From Thermotoga sp. 4484_232 (GTDB lineage Bacteria > Thermotogota > Thermotogae > Thermotogales > Thermotogaceae), in the NCBI GenBank assembly GCA_002084985.1, contig MZGO01000028.1:1-10596 (forward strand): DNA of 10,596 nt, in the 5' to 3' direction. Position 1 is the first letter of the stretch, and every line of letters starts with the position of its first letter. Positions 1-9,197 of this stretch are shown here, piece after piece. Below the pieces are notes generated by a model that ran no database searches, had not been told where the DNA came from, and worked only from the letters and a program-made list of their open reading frames with translations. Position numbers and translations under genes: made by a program.

Positions 1-4
1 ATAA

Positions 5-12
5 AGGAGGTG
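5..12 (+). promoter_or_regulatory. Shine-Dalgarno site of gatC
   Basis: AGGAGGTG lies 7 nt before the ATG at 20. It is a near-perfect complement of the 16S rRNA 3' end and fixes the gatC start. No promoter is visible because the window begins at this site, so the operon may start further upstream. Confidence 0.9.
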
Positions 13-19
13 TTCAAAG

Positions 20-310
20 ATGGTGAAGGTGACGAAAGATCTGGTAAGACATCTGGAGAATCTGGCAAGACTGGAATTGACGGAAGAGCAGAGGGAGAGG
101 ATAATGAAAGACATGGAGGAGATACTGGGGTACATGGAGATGCTGGATGAGGTGGATGTCAGTGATGTTGAGCCCATGTACACACCTGTGGAAGATCCTG
201 TCCTTCTCAGAAAAGGTGAACCTCGCGTTTTTGAAAGGATAGATCACATAAGAAAGAACTTCCCAAGTGAGGACAAAGGTCATATAAAAGTTCCAGGAAT
301 TCACAGATGA
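20..310 (+). CDS. gatC: Asp/Glu-tRNA(Asn/Gln) amidotransferase subunit C
   Basis: GatC is the small subunit of the GatCAB amidotransferase. This enzyme converts misacylated Glu-tRNA(Gln) and Asp-tRNA(Asn) to Gln-tRNA(Gln) and Asn-tRNA(Asn) in the cytoplasm; GatC wraps around and stabilises GatA. The 96-residue length is typical for the family. The N-terminal helix carries the familiar pattern (VRHLENLARLELTEEQ, about residues 9-24), followed by an acidic linker with DVEPMYTPVEDP (about residues 49-60), which matches the family V-x-P-(M/T) region. ATG at 20 follows a strong ribosome binding site. The stop TGA overlaps the next gene's ATG (ATGA, 307-310), so translation is probably coupled. gatA and gatB are not in the window; unlinked gat genes are common in bacteria. 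Confidence 0.93.
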   Translation: MVKVTKDLVRHLENLARLELTEEQRERIMKDMEEILGYMEMLDEVDVSDVEPMYTPVEDPVLLRKGEPRVFERIDHIRKNFPSEDKGHIKVPGIHR

Positions 311-633
311 ATTGGAAAGAAGCTGAAAAATTGGCGGCGGATCATCTGAAAAGAAAGGGTTACAGAATACTGGAGAGAAACTACAGAACCCCATACGGTG
401 AGATAGATATAATCGCTATGAAGGGGAAAGTGTTGGTATTCGTGGAAGTGAAAAGCGGGTCTGGCAAAAGAATAAAACCATTGGATAGGATAGACAGAAA
501 GAAAATTAAAAGAATGCTCACAACTGCTCAGTTTTTCATTTTGAATAAAAATTTTTCCTTCAGGAGAGTCAGATTTGATGTGATTGAAGTCACACCTTCA
601 GGTATAACACATATCGAGGAGGTGAATTTTTGA
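307..633 (+). CDS. YraN/UPF0102 family endonuclease-like protein
   Basis: This 108-residue protein belongs to the UPF0102 (YraN) family, whose fold resembles Holliday-junction resolvases and restriction endonucleases but whose cellular role is unsettled. The family pattern is visible: [27 protein letters not shown] (residues about 11-37), then VFVEVKS (residues 44-50). Glu32, Asp34, Glu47 and Lys49 form the E/D-ExK arrangement of the nuclease-like core, so the putative active site is intact. The ATG at 307 shares ATGA with the gatC stop and has only a weak ribosome binding site, so coupled translation from gatC is likely. Its stop overlaps the TTG start of smpB. The family call is secure; nuclease activity is only inferred from the fold. 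Confidence 0.9.
   Translation: MNWKEAEKLAADHLKRKGYRILERNYRTPYGEIDIIAMKGKVLVFVEVKSGSGKRIKPLDRIDRKKIKRMLTTAQFFILNKNFSFRRVRFDVIEVTPSGITHIEEVNF
616..625 (+). promoter_or_regulatory. Shine-Dalgarno site deciding the TTG start of smpB
   Basis: GAGGAGGTGA lies inside the last codons of the YraN gene, with its GGAGG core 7 nt before TTG at 630. This strong site supports the rare TTG as the true smpB start, because no ATG or GTG is suitably placed and the family N-terminus begins here. Confidence 0.8.
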
Positions 634-1085
634 AAGTAGTCGCTGTCAACAAGAAGGCACGGAACGATTACGATATACTGGAGACTTACGAAGCTGGTGT
701 TGAACTCAAGGGAACGGAAGTGAAATCTTTAAGAGAAGGTAGTGTGAGTTTCAAAGACTCATTCTGTAAGATAAAAGATGGAGAGGTTTTTCTCATAAAC
801 CTTTATATAGCACCTTATAGACATGCAGGGGTTTTCAATCATGACCCAGAAAGACCCAGAAAGCTCCTGCTCCATAAAAGGGAAATAAAAAGATTGGCTG
901 GAAAGGTCCAGGAAGAAGGAGTGACCATAGTACCCCTTAAGATATATTTCAACGATAGAGGAATAGCAAAAGTGGAAATAGCGGTAGCGAGGGGCAGAAA
1001 GAAGTACGACAAGAGAGAGAAGATAAAGAAGAAGGAGATCGAAAGGAGACTGAGAGAGTACATGAAATACAGGGGAAGGTGGTGA
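630..1085 (+). CDS. smpB: SsrA (tmRNA)-binding protein SmpB
   Basis: SmpB binds tmRNA and delivers it to stalled ribosomes for trans-translation, releasing them and tagging the incomplete peptide for degradation. The 151-residue length is normal. Visible family motifs are the early N-K-KA-x-xDY segment, [15 protein letters not shown] (about residues 23-37), the [17 protein letters not shown] block (about 70-86), and [20 protein letters not shown] (about 110-129). A basic C-terminal tail ([13 protein letters not shown]) reaches into the ribosomal decoding site in known structures. The start is TTG, overlapping the upstream stop (TTGA) behind a strong ribosome binding site. Its stop overlaps the beginning of the next gene. 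The ssrA RNA gene itself is not seen in this window. Confidence 0.96.
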   Translation: MKVVAVNKKARNDYDILETYEAGVELKGTEVKSLREGSVSFKDSFCKIKDGEVFLINLYIAPYRHAGVFNHDPERPRKLLLHKREIKRLAGKVQEEGVTIVPLKIYFNDRGIAKVEIAVARGRKKYDKREKIKKKEIERRLREYMKYRGRW

Positions 1086-1087
1086 AG

Positions 1088-1648
1088 ATGATACTTTTCA
1101 AAAGCCCAGGAATTGAGAACACAGAAGAAACGTTGAAAATAGCGATTGAGGAGGTAAAGAAATCCGGCTTGAAAACACTGGTGATCTCCTCAACAAGGGG
1201 ATATTCTGCGGAAAAAGCTTTGAAAATCATACCGGAGGGTATAAAACTGATAGTTGTAACCCATCATTACGGTTTTAAGGAAGAGAACGAATGTGAATTC
1301 TCTGAGGAGATCAGAAAGAAGATCGTTGAAAAGGGTTACGATGTTTTAACAGCCACTCACACACTTTCTGGTATAGAGAGAACCTTCAGAAAGGAATTTG
1401 GAGGGTTGTATCCCACAGAGATAGTTGCCCAAACTTTGAGGTTGTTCTGTGAAGGCGTCAAAGTTTGTGTTGAGATAGCTGTAATGTGTGCAGATGCTGG
1501 ACTTGTAAGAACAGATGAGTGGATCGTTACATGTGCCGGTACGTCTAAGGGACTAGATACAGCGCTGGTCATAAAACCTTCGAATTCAAACAGATTCTTC
1601 GATTTAAAGATAGGAAAAGTGCTGTGTATGCCATCAGATTACACGTAA
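1088..1648 (+). CDS. Stand-alone pyruvate-kinase C-terminal-domain-like protein
   Basis: This protein of about 186 residues resembles the family of free-standing pyruvate kinase alpha/beta (C-terminal, allosteric) domains. It has an alternating alpha/beta pattern: an N-terminal helix, TLVISSTRGYSA, IKLIVVTHHYGF, DVLTATHTLSGIERTFR, CVEIAVMCADAGLV, then EWIVTCAGTSKGLDTALVIKP near the C-terminus. It lacks the catalytic TIM barrel, so pyruvate kinase activity is not expected; the function is unknown. A GTG at 1079 or 1082 could extend it by 2-3 codons, but AAGGTGG (1076-1082) is best spaced for ATG 1088. It overlaps or abuts the smpB stop (1083-1085) and is probably the last gene of the + strand operon. 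Its TAA lies directly before the inverted repeat at 1651. Confidence 0.8.
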   Translation: MILFKSPGIENTEETLKIAIEEVKKSGLKTLVISSTRGYSAEKALKIIPEGIKLIVVTHHYGFKEENECEFSEEIRKKIVEKGYDVLTATHTLSGIERTFRKEFGGLYPTEIVAQTLRLFCEGVKVCVEIAVMCADAGLVRTDEWIVTCAGTSKGLDTALVIKPSNSNRFFDLKIGKVLCMPSDYT

Positions 1649-1650
1649 AA

Positions 1651-1669
1651 TGAAGGGGGGGACCCCCCT

Positions 1670-1672
<3 letters not shown>
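1651..1672 (-). terminator. Intrinsic terminator after nfnB, between convergent operons
   Basis: There is a perfect inverted repeat: TGAAGGGGGG, GA, CCCCCCTTCA. It folds as about 9 bp with a 4-nt loop. Read on the minus strand it is followed by TTTT (1650-1647), so it fits a Rho-independent terminator for the nfnB-side operon. The nfnB stop codon (1672-1670) is inside the stem. On the + strand the following bases (ATCCCAAGG) are not U-rich, so termination of the gatC-smpB operon here is less certain. Confidence 0.78.
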
Positions 1673-3918
<2,246 letters not shown>

Positions 3919-3922
3919 GTTG

Positions 3923-3930
3923 TCACCTCC
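3923..3930 (-). promoter_or_regulatory. Shine-Dalgarno site deciding the TTG start of nfnA
   Basis: On the minus strand GGAGGTGA precedes TTG 3918 by a few bases (7 nt from the GGAGG core). It is among the strongest ribosome binding sites of the window and supports the TTG start. Independent strong initiation here, after a 53-nt gap, contrasts with the overlapping genes upstream. Confidence 0.8.
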
Positions 3931-3938
3931 TCTTCACA

Positions 3939-3971
3939 ATTTTACCAAAAAAATCACAAACTCCGAAAGGC
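3939..3971 (-). promoter_or_regulatory. Possible weak promoter before nfnA
   Basis: The only real intergenic gap of the minus-strand cluster (3919-3971) contains a T-run (GATTTTTTTGG) and a -10-like TAAAAT (3944-3939) about 20 nt before the start codon. No convincing -35 box stands 16-18 nt upstream (only TTCGGA-like bases). It could be an internal nfnAB promoter, or simply a linker in a longer transcript. Confidence 0.25.
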
Positions 3972-5684
3972 TCAACCCACATCTATATCACTTCCACCTA
4001 CTCCTCCACCGACACCTGAACCAAAATCTCCTCCACCTCTGACCGACGTACTGGAACTCACAATGGATCTCGCTGTGAGCGGTATAGTGGAGAGATAAGC
4101 ATAAACAGGAGCTTCGTAGCTACTTCTTGCGATGGGGGTGTTGGGAGGTTCAGGAAGCATTTTTCTCATGATTCTCACGGTTTTTTTAGCAACACCAAGG
4201 GCCGTTGCGTAGATGAGGTAACCTTCCCACAGAACGATGGAATCTGGAGGATGTTGAGATAATAGGGAAAAATCCGTTATGAACCTCTCGAACGCTTTCC
4301 ATTTCAGGTAGTACACCCTACCCTCCTCGGTCCATCTTGCTAAAATATCCTTCCTCAGGAAAAGTACGAACAGATTGATCAAAAATCCTGAAAGCCCCAT
4401 CGCACTGCTGAATATGGTAACATGTTCGTACCCTTTCATGAACGATGGAAGGAATAGGAAAAGGAAACCTGGAATCATCAGGAAGAAAGCCGTAACCTTG
4501 GCTATCGTGTTTCCTTTCGCTTCGATGAAATCTCTCCCTTTAACTTCCTCAGAGATATTTTGTTGCCAGGATTTATACAGATCATAAATCGCTTTAGCTT
4601 CCTTTTTCAACTGAGGTTTCGGATTCTTCAGATCGATGATTCCATTAACTGCCAGCAATTCCAATATTTTGTAGATCTCTTCGTTTCTTCCAGGACGTTT
4701 CAAAAGTTTCAAATGATTTCTTTCTATGGATATCGATTTTTCCTTGATCATTTCTAGAATGGCTGATGAAAAACCGTTTTCATCTGGAAGACCACATAAG
4801 TTCTTCACCACGGCATTGACGATTTCTGGTGGATCTTTCGAGGGAGGTTCTCTTTCAAACATGGCATTGTAACTGACTTTCTTCTCTCTACCTAATTTAA
4901 GATAGACCATTATAGGAAGGAGCACGCTCAGAAGAATATAAGCTATTGAAGATGCGGTCACAAGAGGGCTCAAAAATTTATATGTTCTCTCTCCTCTCAA
5001 GGCATCCTCCATAGAAAGGGGTACCTTGACTTCGCTTGGAATACTTAAGATTTTTGGGAATATGTACCTTCCTTCAACGAAAGTATGAGGAGGCACATTT
5101 TCAAACAGGAATTCATATTTCCCTTTTTCATTCGATAGATTTTCTGCAAAATTCGGATGATGAAAGATCCTAGGAGTTGGAAAATTATCAGGTATCTCAA
5201 CTCTCACTCTCAGTTCTTTGATCCAAGAATTTCTAGAACCACCAACGTACTTCACAAACAGCTGAGAAAAATCTTCTCCATGGATGATGAGATTTTTTAC
5301 TCTGTAAGTGAAGGAGTAGGTTATCAAAGCCGGTTCGTTATAGATATCGAGAGATCTCGTGTACCAGAATTTCAATCTCACACCATTTTTCAATTTTTCC
5401 TTGTTCACCATCGAAGGTCTTGGCCCCTCTAGTCTTTTCACATTTAAAAGTTCGAAATCCATGGGCTCTGGAAATGACACCCTCCAACTCAAGTATCTGA
5501 AAGGTTTTTTCAAATTCCAAGTTATCTTTTCAGTCACGACACCGGATCCATCCTTCTTGAGAATCAGCTTGTATTCCATAGCTGGTATATCGAAGAGCGG
5601 CGAACCAGAAAAGTAGTGGATGTAAAGAAATATGGAAACAAAAACTATTATTCCAAAAACAATGTATCTTTTCACAGACTTCAC
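3972..5684 (-). CDS. DUF2207 (YciQ-like) membrane protein with glycine-rich tail
   Basis: This 570-residue protein fits the DUF2207 layout; its function is not established. An N-terminal transmembrane or signal-anchor segment (about residues 7-25) is followed by a predicted beta-rich extracytoplasmic domain (about 35-225) with the family-like MEYKLILKKDGSGVVTEKITW start. A second transmembrane helix (about 237-260), a cytoplasmic region with a helical domain (IVNAVVKNLCG...), and two closely spaced membrane helices (about 397-415 and 423-441) come next. The tail (about 550-570) is rich in Gly, Ser and Asp, as is usual in this family. GTG at 5684 overlaps the ABC ATPase stop (GTGA). A second GTG at 5675 is better spaced from AGAAGG, so the true start may be three codons later. 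Its position directly after an ABC ATPase without a permease suggests, but does not prove, a functional link. Confidence 0.8.
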   Translation of the reverse strand: MKSVKRYIVFGIIVFVSIFLYIHYFSGSPLFDIPAMEYKLILKKDGSGVVTEKITWNLKKPFRYLSWRVSFPEPMDFELLNVKRLEGPRPSMVNKEKLKNGVRLKFWYTRSLDIYNEPALITYSFTYRVKNLIIHGEDFSQLFVKYVGGSRNSWIKELRVRVEIPDNFPTPRIFHHPNFAENLSNEKGKYEFLFENVPPHTFVEGRYIFPKILSIPSEVKVPLSMEDALRGERTYKFLSPLVTASSIAYILLSVLLPIMVYLKLGREKKVSYNAMFEREPPSKDPPEIVNAVVKNLCGLPDENGFSSAILEMIKEKSISIERNHLKLLKRPGRNEEIYKILELLAVNGIIDLKNPKPQLKKEAKAIYDLYKSWQQNISEEVKGRDFIEAKGNTIAKVTAFFLMIPGFLFLFLPSFMKGYEHVTIFSSAMGLSGFLINLFVLFLRKDILARWTEEGRVYYLKWKAFERFITDFSLLSQHPPDSIVLWEGYLIYATALGVAKKTVRIMRKMLPEPPNTPIARSSYEAPVYAYLSTIPLTARSIVSSSTSVRGGGDFGSGVGGGVGGSDIDVG

Positions 5685-6505
5685 CTTCTCAACATGCGCT
5701 CTCTTATGCCAAGGGATCTCAGATGTATGACCTTGTACTTTTTGAATATCTCCCCAAGCTCGTTAACTTTCGCCACTATGGAAACGGTTTTTTCCCTCCT
5801 CCATACGATCTCTTTGTCTGTAACATCCCCTTCTATCTCGATTTCCACTAAGTCTTCAAAATTCTTCCAAAAATCTTCCAAACTGCCGAAATAGATGGTT
5901 TTCCCTTCGTTCATGACAAGGATCCTATCACACATCCTAAGAATATCTTCCTCCGAATGCGAAGATATCATCATCGTCACACCATTTTTCTTCAGACTTT
6001 CCAAAACCTGCCATATTATCTCTGAGGATTCCCGATCCAAACCACTCGTTGGCTCATCCAGAAGCAGCAATTTGGGGTTTTTTAGGAGAGATATGGCAAG
6101 GGATACCCTCTGTTTCATACCTTTGGACAGAATTCTCACAGGCTTTTTGAAGGGAATTCTCAGCATTTCCATAACTTCTTCAAAATTATTTTGAGCCCGA
6201 CTCACTTTCGAAAAATGTAATATGTTCTCCTCAGCGGTTAACTCTTCAAAAAGGGAGGGATATTCCGGAACATATGAAATTAATTTTCTGACCTTAGATG
6301 GATTTCTGAGAGCGTCGATCCCCATTATGGTTACTCTCCCCGAACTCGGTTTCAATATCGTGGCCACGATCTTCAAAAGTGTAGTCTTCCCAGCAGCGTT
6401 GGGTCCAAGGATCCCCAGCGTTTTACCTTCCTCGAGGTGAAACGTGATACCTCTCAAAACGGTAACTTTTCCATAGTTCTTGTTCACATCGATAAGCTCT
6501 ATCAC
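5681..6505 (-). CDS. ABC-type ATPase subunit (ABC-2 exporter type), no permease in window
   Basis: This 274-residue nucleotide-binding subunit has every ATPase motif in order. Walker A is GPNAAGKTT (34-42), the Q-loop position reads VPE (79-81, Glu instead of Gln, common in this subfamily), the signature is LSKGMKQR (126-133), Walker B is LLLLDEPTSGLD (146-157), and the H-loop is SSH (His183). The LSKGMKQR signature and a C-terminal extension of about 75 residues are typical of drug/lipid/antibiotic exporter (ABC-2, CcmA-like) ATPases. The partner permease is not found here; the adjacent DUF2207 protein has too few membrane helices to be a classical one. The start is GTG at 6505, sharing GTGA with the HEAT-protein stop. 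The substrate is unknown. Confidence 0.88.
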   Translation of the reverse strand: MIELIDVNKNYGKVTVLRGITFHLEEGKTLGILGPNAAGKTTLLKIVATILKPSSGRVTIMGIDALRNPSKVRKLISYVPEYPSLFEELTAEENILHFSKVSRAQNNFEEVMEMLRIPFKKPVRILSKGMKQRVSLAISLLKNPKLLLLDEPTSGLDRESSEIIWQVLESLKKNGVTMMISSHSEEDILRMCDRILVMNEGKTIYFGSLEDFWKNFEDLVEIEIEGDVTDKEIVWRREKTVSIVAKVNELGEIFKKYKVIHLRSLGIRERMLRR

Positions 6506-7143
6506 GTTGTATCCCCCAATTTACGTATTTTATCTATAATATCTTCTCTTCCCTTTTTCACTATATATCTCACAAAAGAAGGATTCCTGGTGATCAAAAT
6601 GAGAATTGCTTTCAAGAAAAATTCTTTGTTTTTCTTTGAAAACGTATCATCATCCAAAGCCTTCAGAAGTAGATCTACGGATTTTTCAGAATCTATGTTG
6701 GCCAGAACCATGGCGACCTGTTCGCACAGATCTTTTCTATAGGAATCTTCAAACAACAGATATTCAAGGTAAGGTAAGAATTTCTCACCTTTGCCTATCT
6801 TGGCCAACGCTTCATATATCACCAGCAAGGCTTCTTCAGCATCATATTTGGATAGCATTCCGAGAAGAATTTTTTCCATTCGTTTCTCTCCAAGGTCTCC
6901 CAGAATATCCACGATGTACAGAAGCGTTACATCGTTCTTCTCGATCCCCTTTCTCCATCTCTTAAGGAGTTCGGCGTAGAGAAATTCTCGAGCATCATCT
7001 CCTAGAAGGCGAAGAGCTTCTGATACGATCTCTCTAACCTCTGGGTCTTCATCTCCCAGCAATTTAAAGAGTGTGGGCAAAGCATCTTTCCCTCTTTCTT
7101 CTACGATCTTTCTTATGAGCTTTTCCTTTTTCTCTAAGTCCAT
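6502..7143 (-). CDS. HEAT-repeat-like protein of unknown function
   Basis: This 213-residue all-helical protein is built of HEAT-type repeats. Segments such as ALPTLFKLLGDEDPEVREIV-SEALRLLGD (about 21-49), ILGDLGEKRMEKILLGML, VIYEALAKIGKGEKFLPYLE and VAMVLANIDSEKSVDLLLKAL show the paired-helix pattern with D/P turns. Such scaffolds usually mediate protein contacts; no catalytic motif, signal peptide or membrane segment is visible. ATG at 7143 has GAAGGGATG about 9 nt upstream and overlaps the rad50 stop by 10 nt. The gene's own stop overlaps the ABC ATPase start. The operon position suggests co-expression with rad50 and the ABC ATPase, but a partner cannot be assigned. Confidence 0.72.
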   Translation of the reverse strand: MDLEKKEKLIRKIVEERGKDALPTLFKLLGDEDPEVREIVSEALRLLGDDAREFLYAELLKRWRKGIEKNDVTLLYIVDILGDLGEKRMEKILLGMLSKYDAEEALLVIYEALAKIGKGEKFLPYLEYLLFEDSYRKDLCEQVAMVLANIDSEKSVDLLLKALDDDTFSKKNKEFFLKAILILITRNPSFVRYIVKKGREDIIDKIRKLGDTT

Positions 7144-9197
7144 TCAACCAACATCCCTTCTCTCAATATTATACGTTTGTCGAATTCTTCAGAAAATTCC
7201 TTATCGTGTGTTACAGCTATCTTCTTCTTGTTACCGCTATCTAAACTCGAAAAACCTTCATCTATGAAGAAGGCTTCCATCTCACCTGCAACCGTTTCTG
7301 CTACGGCCATTGCGAGAGTTATTGAAACCAGAGTCCTTTCACCTCCTGATAATCCTCTAGCATCTCTCTCTTGACCTCTGTCCAATATCACAAAACCGTC
7401 TTTGAAATTTAGAGAGAATCTTCCATTCGTCAGTATGGAGAGGTGATTATTGGCTCTATCGAGAATTTTTTCCAGGCATCTGTTAACAAAGAACGCTTGA
7501 AATTCCTCGCTTCTTAAGGATTTCAGCATACTTTCATATACCGTGAATTTTTCCTGAACTTTTCTTTTCTCCTCCTCCAATCTTCTGTATTCCTCTTCCA
7601 ATTTGTTCAATTCCTCGAGATCCCTTGATATTCTGGATATTTCAACTATAACATCATCTCTATCTTTTCTTAGCTCATTCAGAAGTTTTTCCGCTTTTTC
7701 CAATTCTTCTCTTGGATCTCTCATGACACCTTTTTCCGCTTCCAGATCCTTTATATCTTCCAGAAGGATCCTTCGCTCTCCCCTCAAACTCTCGATGGAA
7801 CTTTCAGCGTTTGTCAATTCTCTATCCTTGTATTTAAGGAAAGTCCCTATATCTAAACCGTTCATTTCCAGCTTTTTCAGAAAATCGGACTTAAACTCTT
7901 TTAACCTTTCTTCAGAAGATTCCACCTTCTTTTTCAATTCTGACAGCTTATCTTTCCTCTCTTGAATGCTCTTCGACATCTCCGAAATCCTGCCACTCAA
8001 TCTTCCTATCGTAGCTTCTAAATCGCGAAGCTTTCTCGATATCTTTTCTCTGTCGATTAAGGTATTTTCAAGCTTTTCATCCACACCTTCGAAATATCCC
8101 ATACCTTTCAATCTTTCTTTCATAGCGTTTATGGATTCTGAAAGAACTTTCACTCTATCCCTTTTCCTGGACAGATCATCCTTGAGCCGGTGTAACTCCT
8201 CTTCAATTTTTTCAATTTCCATATCGTTCCTCATTTTCTTCTCTTTCGTCACTTCCAGTTCTTTCCTGAGGTGATCGTATGTTTCGAAATCCACGAAAGT
8301 TTCTTTTCTCTTTTTGGAATGGTACACATTTCCACAGACAGGACACGTATCTCCATCCTTGAGGTTTGAAGATATCTCATATGCCATCCATTGTATGACA
8401 TCTTCCTTGAAGGAGTTGACTTTTTCGTCCAGATAACGAATTTTCTCGAGTAACTCTCTTGAAATACCTCGATGCTCTTTCAAATGATTCTCTTTGATGA
8501 CGATACGCTCTTCCAAATCTTTCAATTCATCGTTTAAAGTGTGCAGTTCATGCTGATACCTGAAGATCTCTTCCAAGATTGGTTTAGCAGAGGAAACTAT
8601 GACTCTTAACTTTTCCAACTCGTCTTGAATTCGTTTATCTTCGGAAATCAGTGCTTGTTTTTCTCTCTCCTTATCACTCATTGTCGAGATCAGGCCCTTT
8701 TTCTCCCTTTCCAGAGCATCTATCTCTTCTGAAACTCTTTCAATATTTTCCATATCTCTGGTATACTCTTCTTCAAGCTTCTTCAAAGCCAGGAAATCTC
8801 CCAAAAGTCCCTTGCATTTTCTCACGATTTTTTCTTCTTCAACCCTGGTTTCCAATTCCTTGATTTTTCTTTCGATCTCTTCCAACTTTTCCTTTTTTTT
8901 CATGTAAGATTCATACCTTCTGAGGTCTCCCATCAGTTTTTCAACTCTGGAATTCACAACCTCCAGCTTTTCGTCTATCTCTTTTTTCTTTCTCTCTAGC
9001 CTCTTCTTTTCATCAATCAAGTCTTTCCTTCTTTTCCCTCTCATCAGTGCCAGGATCTGTTCCATTCTCTGCGTGGGATCCGATTCTTTCAATCTCTGCA
9101 TTTTATCTTTCAGCTTCTCTTTGATCCGATCGAGAAAATTCTTTCCAAGAAAAACGTCCATAACCAATTTCGCTATCTCGCTCCGTGTGGATGTCAA
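7134..9197 (-). CDS. rad50: Rad50 ATPase, major C-terminal part (coiled coil, zinc hook, C-lobe), out of frame with its N-terminus
   Basis: This 687-residue frame contains most of Rad50 (SbcC-like), the DNA-tethering ATPase of the Mre11-Rad50 double-strand-break repair complex. Two long charged coiled coils flank the zinc hook CPVC (residues 285-288, bases 8345-8334). The C-lobe has the signature LSGGE (616-620, bases 7352-7338), Walker B AFFIDEG with Asp646 and Glu647, the D-loop SLD, and the H-loop THD (His664). The distance from the Walker B Asp to the H-loop His is only 18 residues; the ABC ATPase at 5681-6505 has 33, as does my recollection of T. maritima Rad50. About 15 residues are therefore missing near 7214/7215. 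The frame would begin with TTG 9197, overlapping the stop of the N-terminal part (TTGA), with GGGGAGG 11 nt upstream. The Q-loop codons (LPQGE, 9224-9210) lie upstream of that start. A joined product would be about 825 residues. Confidence 0.88.
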   Translation of the reverse strand: MTSTRSEIAKLVMDVFLGKNFLDRIKEKLKDKMQRLKESDPTQRMEQILALMRGKRRKDLIDEKKRLERKKKEIDEKLEVVNSRVEKLMGDLRRYESYMKKKEKLEEIERKIKELETRVEEEKIVRKCKGLLGDFLALKKLEEEYTRDMENIERVSEEIDALEREKKGLISTMSDKEREKQALISEDKRIQDELEKLRVIVSSAKPILEEIFRYQHELHTLNDELKDLEERIVIKENHLKEHRGISRELLEKIRYLDEKVNSFKEDVIQWMAYEISSNLKDGDTCPVCGNVYHSKKRKETFVDFETYDHLRKELEVTKEKKMRNDMEIEKIEEELHRLKDDLSRKRDRVKVLSESINAMKERLKGMGYFEGVDEKLENTLIDREKISRKLRDLEATIGRLSGRISEMSKSIQERKDKLSELKKKVESSEERLKEFKSDFLKKLEMNGLDIGTFLKYKDRELTNAESSIESLRGERRILLEDIKDLEAEKGVMRDPREELEKAEKLLNELRKDRDDVIVEISRISRDLEELNKLEEEYRRLEEEKRKVQEKFTVYESMLKSLRSEEFQAFFVNRCLEKILDRANNHLSILTNGRFSLNFKDGFVILDRGQERDARGLSGGERTLVSITLAMAVAETVAGEMEAFFIDEGFSSLDSGNKKKIAVTHDKEFSEEFDKRIILREGMLVEWT

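Noticed and set aside
14..394. Minus-strand frame of 126 codons opposite gatC and the YraN gene
   Set aside because: Both genes underneath are clear family members; the antisense translation is rich in Phe, His and Leu with no recognisable domain.
3919..3971. Riboswitch or RNA gene in the gap before nfnA
   Set aside because: The gap is only 53 nt with no strong hairpin or conserved RNA motif; only a weak promoter-like sequence can be seen.
5681..6505. Glu in place of Gln at the ABC ATPase Q-loop as a defect
   Set aside because: Glu at this position (Y-x-PE type) is frequent in exporter-type ABC-2 ATPases, and all other motifs are intact.
7603..8274. Two + strand frames (about 120 and 102 codons) opposite the Rad50 coiled coil
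   Set aside because: The Ser/Phe/Leu-rich translations are the expected mirror of Lys/Glu-rich coiled-coil codons; there is no ribosome binding site.
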